Shown here: in pieces, positions 40,969-43,412 of the stretch
How the letters are laid out: every line of letters starts with the position of its first letter
How positions within the stretch are numbered: position 1 is the stretch's first letter
From: Phycisphaerales bacterium
Lineage (GTDB): Bacteria > Planctomycetota > Phycisphaerae > Sedimentisphaerales > Anaerobacaceae
NCBI GenBank assembly: GCA_003141275.1
Contig: PLLM01000052.1
Coordinates: 1 to 43,412 of the forward strand
Direction of reading: 5' to 3'
Length of the DNA stretch: 43,412 nucleotides
The notes under the pieces: model-generated
The model's database searches: none
Seen by the model: the letters and a program-made list of their open reading frames with translations, nothing else
What the model was told of the DNA's origin: nothing
Translations under genes and position numbers: made by a program

Positions 40969-40989
40969 TAGCGGAAAGGTTATCCGCTA
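40969..40989. other. Stem-loop overlapping the gpmI stop codon
   Basis: TAGCGGA (40969-40975) pairs with TCCGCTA (40983-40989) around seven nucleotides. The gpmI stop codon (40989-40987 on the minus strand) is inside one arm. A run of five T follows on the plus strand only, where there is no upstream plus-strand gene, so termination is unlikely. It belongs to the AGCG/CGCTATCCGC sequences seen elsewhere in the window. Confidence 0.5.
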
Positions 40990-42558
40990 TTTTTCAAGCA
41001 AGCTTCTTCCGGTCATTTCTTCCGGCTTGGGCAAACCCATCATATCAAGCAGCGTCGGCCCGATATCGGCGAGGATACCGCCGGAGCGAAGCTTTCTGCC
41101 CTTGTATTTTTCGTCAAAGACAATCAGCGGCACATCGCCGACAGTATGCGCGGTGTGCGGCTTGTCGGGGGTGCCGTCTATCATTTTTTCGAAGTTGCCG
41201 TGGTCTGCGGTTATTATGGCCGCGCCGCCCAACTGTTTTACCTTGGCCAAAATTTTGCCCACGCAGGCATCAACCGTTTCGGCCGCCTTAATCGCCGCTT
41301 CGAGGATGCCCGTGTGGCCGACCATATCGGGATTCGCGAAATTGATTACCATTACGTCATACTGGTTTGTGTCTAACCGCTGAAGAACAACATCGGCGAC
41401 CTCGTACGCGCTCATCTCCGGCTTCAAATCGTACGTCCGCACTCTCGGCGACGGGACAATCTGCCTGTCCTCGCCTGGGAACGGTTTTTCGGTGTAATCG
41501 TTGAAAAAGAACGTTACGTGCGCGTATTTTTCGGTTTCCGCACAACGGAACTCCTTAAGTCCCAGCGAACCCCAGTATGCGGCGAGGATGTTTTTCATCT
41601 TGGGCGGTTTCGTGAACGCCACCGGTGCCGGGATAGTCGTGTCGTATTCGGTCATACAAACGTAATAAATATCCGGCTTTGTGTTTCGCGGGAATTCCTT
41701 GAAGTCGGGCATGACGAACGCCCTGGTGATTTCGCGTGTTCTGTCGCCTCGGAAGTTGAAGAATACTACGCCGTCGCCGTCGGCTATCGTCCCTATCGGT
41801 TCGTTATCTTCATTAACGATTGCCGTCGGCTCTATAAATTCGTCTGTTACCTGTTTTGCGTAACTATTAGCTATGGCCTCGGCGGCGCTTTTGGCCTTCA
41901 ATCCTTTGCCTACCCGCAGGCATTCGTATGCCTTCTGGACACGGTCCCATCGGCTGTCGCGGTCCATCGCGTAAAACCTGCCCATCACCGAAGCGATTTT
42001 GCCAACGCCGATTTGGGCTGCCTTTTTCTCTATCTGGGCGATATAGCCGGCGCCGCTGTCGGGCGGTGAATCCCTGCCATCGGTAAACGCGTGGATAAAG
42101 ACGTCTTTGAGGTCGTTTCTCTTGGCAAGCTCCAGCAGGCCGTACAAATGGTCAAGCAGGGAATGGACGCCTATATTGCTGCACAGGCCCATAAAGTGTA
42201 TTTTGCCTTTGTGTTCTTTTACGAATTTGACGCAATTTGCGAATTGTTCGTTTTTGAAAAACGACCCGTCGCGGATGGCGTGGCTCAGCCGGACCGATTC
42301 CTGCGGAACTATCCTGCCTGCCCCGATATTCTGGTGGCCCACTTCGCTGTTGCCCATTGTTCCGTCGGGCAAACCAACATATTCGCCGTACGTATGAATC
42401 AGCGTATTTGGATATTCGCTCATCAGCATTTTATCGGTGGGGACGTTCGAGCATTTCGTGGCGTTATAAGCGTCCTCCTTGGGGTCGGGGTTGTAACCCC
42501 AGCCGTCACGGATAATCAGCACAAATGGTTTGCGTTCCAAAACCGCTTTTTTTGCCAT
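40987..42558 (-). CDS. gpmI: Phosphoglycerate mutase, 2,3-bisphosphoglycerate-independent
   Basis: 523 aa, the usual length of about 510. It interconverts 3- and 2-phosphoglycerate with two manganese ions. RDGWGYNP near residue 17, the phosphoserine site GNSEVGHQNIGAGR with Ser71, TDGRDSPPDSG, GRFYAMDRDSRWDR, FFNFRGDRTREITRAF and the metal-binding end-domain (NFANPDMVGHTG; ITADHGN; HTAHTVGDVP) are all present. AAAGGT lies about 9 nt before the ATG. It is the first gene of the run gpmI-mutL-btuF-btuC-btuD, a functionally mixed operon. Confidence 0.97.
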   Translation of the reverse strand: MAKKAVLERKPFVLIIRDGWGYNPDPKEDAYNATKCSNVPTDKMLMSEYPNTLIHTYGEYVGLPDGTMGNSEVGHQNIGAGRIVPQESVRLSHAIRDGSFFKNEQFANCVKFVKEHKGKIHFMGLCSNIGVHSLLDHLYGLLELAKRNDLKDVFIHAFTDGRDSPPDSGAGYIAQIEKKAAQIGVGKIASVMGRFYAMDRDSRWDRVQKAYECLRVGKGLKAKSAAEAIANSYAKQVTDEFIEPTAIVNEDNEPIGTIADGDGVVFFNFRGDRTREITRAFVMPDFKEFPRNTKPDIYYVCMTEYDTTIPAPVAFTKPPKMKNILAAYWGSLGLKEFRCAETEKYAHVTFFFNDYTEKPFPGEDRQIVPSPRVRTYDLKPEMSAYEVADVVLQRLDTNQYDVMVINFANPDMVGHTGILEAAIKAAETVDACVGKILAKVKQLGGAAIITADHGNFEKMIDGTPDKPHTAHTVGDVPLIVFDEKYKGRKLRSGGILADIGPTLLDMMGLPKPEEMTGRSLLEK

Positions 42559-42660
42559 AAAATACGACCTTTCAACCGATAACTATATTGGAGCAACCCA
42601 ACATGATAGGGTCTAATGACCGAAAAGTCAAACATTTGCCTCAACGGGCAGCGAATCGGC

Positions 42661-42697
42661 CCCCCGCCGTTTTGCTTTGCAAAACGAGACGCGGGGG
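42661..42697. repeat. 37-nt GC-rich palindrome, copy 2 of 2
   Basis: Outer arms CCCCCGC (42661-42667) and GCGGGGG (42691-42697) pair. Inside, CGTTTTGC (42668-42675) pairs perfectly with GCAAAACG (42679-42686). It is nearly identical to 9755-9792 (first 17 nt the same), with small differences in the second half. It lies between the divergent gpmI and GT2 genes. Confidence 0.85.
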
Positions 42698-42770
42698 CCA
42701 AGGCGTTACTTTACAGTTGTTTGCGTAACTGTTAACATAATATGGATTTACGAAATTAATCTTGTTCGGA

Positions 42771-42815
42771 CCCGCCTCGCCCCTTGGGGGCGGGCGAGGT
42801 CTCGCTGAAGGCGGA
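42771..42815 (+). repeat. 45-nt three-stem palindromic element, copy A (leader of the GT2 gene)
   Basis: The order is: outer arm CCGCCT (42772-42777), hairpin CGCCCC-TTG-GGGGCG (42778-42792), hairpin GCGAG-GT-CTCGC (42794-42805), TGA, outer arm AGGCGG (42809-42814). Its last bases form GGAG with the next G, 6 nt before the ATG of the GT2 gene, so the element supplies the ribosome-binding site. Copy B is 42928-42972. Confidence 0.9.
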
Positions 42816-42822
42816 GTAGATT

Positions 42823-43412
42823 ATGAGCGGACAGCCGGCTGAAGTATCCGTGGTAGTGCCCGTGTTGAATGAGCAGGACAACATAAGGCCGTTATATAAC
42901 CAGCTAACACAGGCGCTTAGTAATAAGCCCGCCTCGTCCCTTAGGGACGGGCGAGGTCTCGCTGAAGGCGGATATAACTACGAGTTGGTTTTCATAGACG
43001 ACGGCAGCACGGACGCCAGCTTCAAGATATTATCTGAGCTGCACAAAGCCGACGACAAAGTCAAGGTTATCCGCTTCCGGAAGAACTTTGGCCAGACGGC
43101 TGCGCTCAGCGCCGGCTTTGCCAATTCGCAGGGGCAGATAGTCATTGCCATCGATGCCGACCTGCAGAACGACCCCGCTGATATACCCCAAATGATAGAG
43201 CAATTGCGCAAGGGGTATGATGTGGTCAGCGGCTGGCGCAAGAAAAGGCACGACAATGCCATTACCCGTTTGATACCGTCAATGACCGCCAACTGGTTTA
43301 TCGCGAAGATTACCGGGGTGAAACTGCACGATTTCGGCTGCACATTGAAGGCGTACCGACGCGAGGTCCTGGCGGAGACAAGGTTATATGGCGAAATGCA
43401 CAGGTTTATACC
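42823..43412 (+). CDS. GT2 family glycosyltransferase (DPM1/GtrB-like), truncated by the window end
   Basis: 196 codons are visible; the C-terminus is outside. It is a GT-A fold enzyme that transfers a sugar from a nucleotide donor to a polyprenyl phosphate on the cytoplasmic face of the membrane. VSVVVPVLNEQDNI is at 8-21, the donor-binding FIDDGSTD at 57-64, RFRKNFGQTAALSAGF at 84-99, the metal-binding DADLQNDP at 111-118, and FGCTLKAYRREVL near 171-183. Residues 36-50 (PASSLRDG followed by RGLAEGG) are encoded exactly by copy B of the 45-nt element and interrupt the loop before the second strand, where relatives go directly from a short loop to YxYE(L/I). The GGAG in front of the ATG comes from copy A. 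Confidence 0.9.
   Translation, partial: MSGQPAEVSVVVPVLNEQDNIRPLYNQLTQALSNKPASSLRDGRGLAEGGYNYELVFIDDGSTDASFKILSELHKADDKVKVIRFRKNFGQTAALSAGFANSQGQIVIAIDADLQNDPADIPQMIEQLRKGYDVVSGWRKKRHDNAITRLIPSMTANWFIAKITGVKLHDFGCTLKAYRREVLAETRLYGEMHRFI
42928..42972 (+). repeat. 45-nt three-stem palindromic element, copy B (inside the GT2 coding region)
   Basis: Same layout as copy A: outer arm CCGCCT (42929-42934), hairpin CGTCCC-TTA-GGGACG (42935-42949), hairpin GCGAG-GT-CTCGC (42951-42962), TGA, outer arm AGGCGG (42966-42971). It differs from copy A at three positions; two of these (element positions 10 and 20) change a C-G pair to a T-A pair and the third is in the loop. It is translated in frame as 15 residues of the glycosyltransferase. 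Confidence 0.92.

Noticed and set aside
39640-41383. Long plus-strand open frames of about 340 and 290 codons
   Set aside because: They lie antisense to mutL and gpmI, whose sequences are fully conserved; composition follows the mirrored codon pattern and no ribosome-binding site is seen.

Overview
The window looks like a chromosome segment of a free-living planctomycete, most likely from the Phycisphaerae side of the phylum. This is an inference from the gene set, not a measured placement. The supporting signs are an exosortase locus with an EpsI-like partner, a type I signal peptidase carrying a zinc-ribbon insert and a very large beta insert, a PurS-like/PurL fusion without a glutaminase domain, MlaE/MlaF transport genes and a C-terminally extended L9. 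No phage, plasmid, insertion sequence, tRNA, rRNA or CRISPR array was found.

Layout. 1-2939 (+) is the translation run: the tail of a probable rplY, then pth, rpsF, ssb, rpsR and rplI. 3054-9110 (-) holds MlaE and MlaF, a large FAD/Fe-S D-2-hydroxyacid dehydrogenase and two GNAT acetyltransferase genes. A PEGA lipoprotein (+) follows at 9312. 9812-21556 (-) is an exosortase and polysaccharide-export operon, in transcription order: Wza-like lipoprotein, exosortase, EpsI-like protein, a 1649-residue TPR protein, a Wzz/tyrosine-kinase fusion and a nucleotide-sugar epimerase. 22026-27337 (-) carries purL, an unknown secreted protein and tyrA. accA (+), a DksA/TraR-type regulator (-) and dtd (-) follow. 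30190-36445 (+) has a zinc-ribbon membrane protein, an 857-bp gap with two parS sites, parB, a secreted protein, lepB and a GH130-type gene. 36442-42558 (-) is one tight run: gpmI, mutL, btuF, btuC, btuD. The window ends inside a GT2 glycosyltransferase (+).

How the genes work together. The exosortase block is a self-contained cell-surface module: chain-length control and kinase, outer-membrane export, cleavage and sorting of membrane-anchored proteins, and a scaffold of TPRs. The lepB, GH130 and terminal GT2 genes also concern the envelope. The two parS sites beside parB mark a centromere-like region, which in most bacteria lies near the replication origin; parA is not in the window.

The most unusual layer is not a gene but a population of small palindromic and low-complexity repeats, some inside otherwise conserved proteins and in frame. 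A 45-nt element that folds as a three-stem structure occurs twice in the last 650 bp: one copy supplies the ribosome-binding site of the GT2 gene, the other is codons 36-50 of the same gene, and their three differences include a base-pair-preserving double change. Dtd carries an in-frame insert of about 24 nt, MutL one that shares an exact 15-mer with a three-hairpin element in front of rplI, and PurL a low-complexity tract in a linker. This resembles the protein-coding palindromic elements known from Rickettsia and is the best candidate here for something undescribed.
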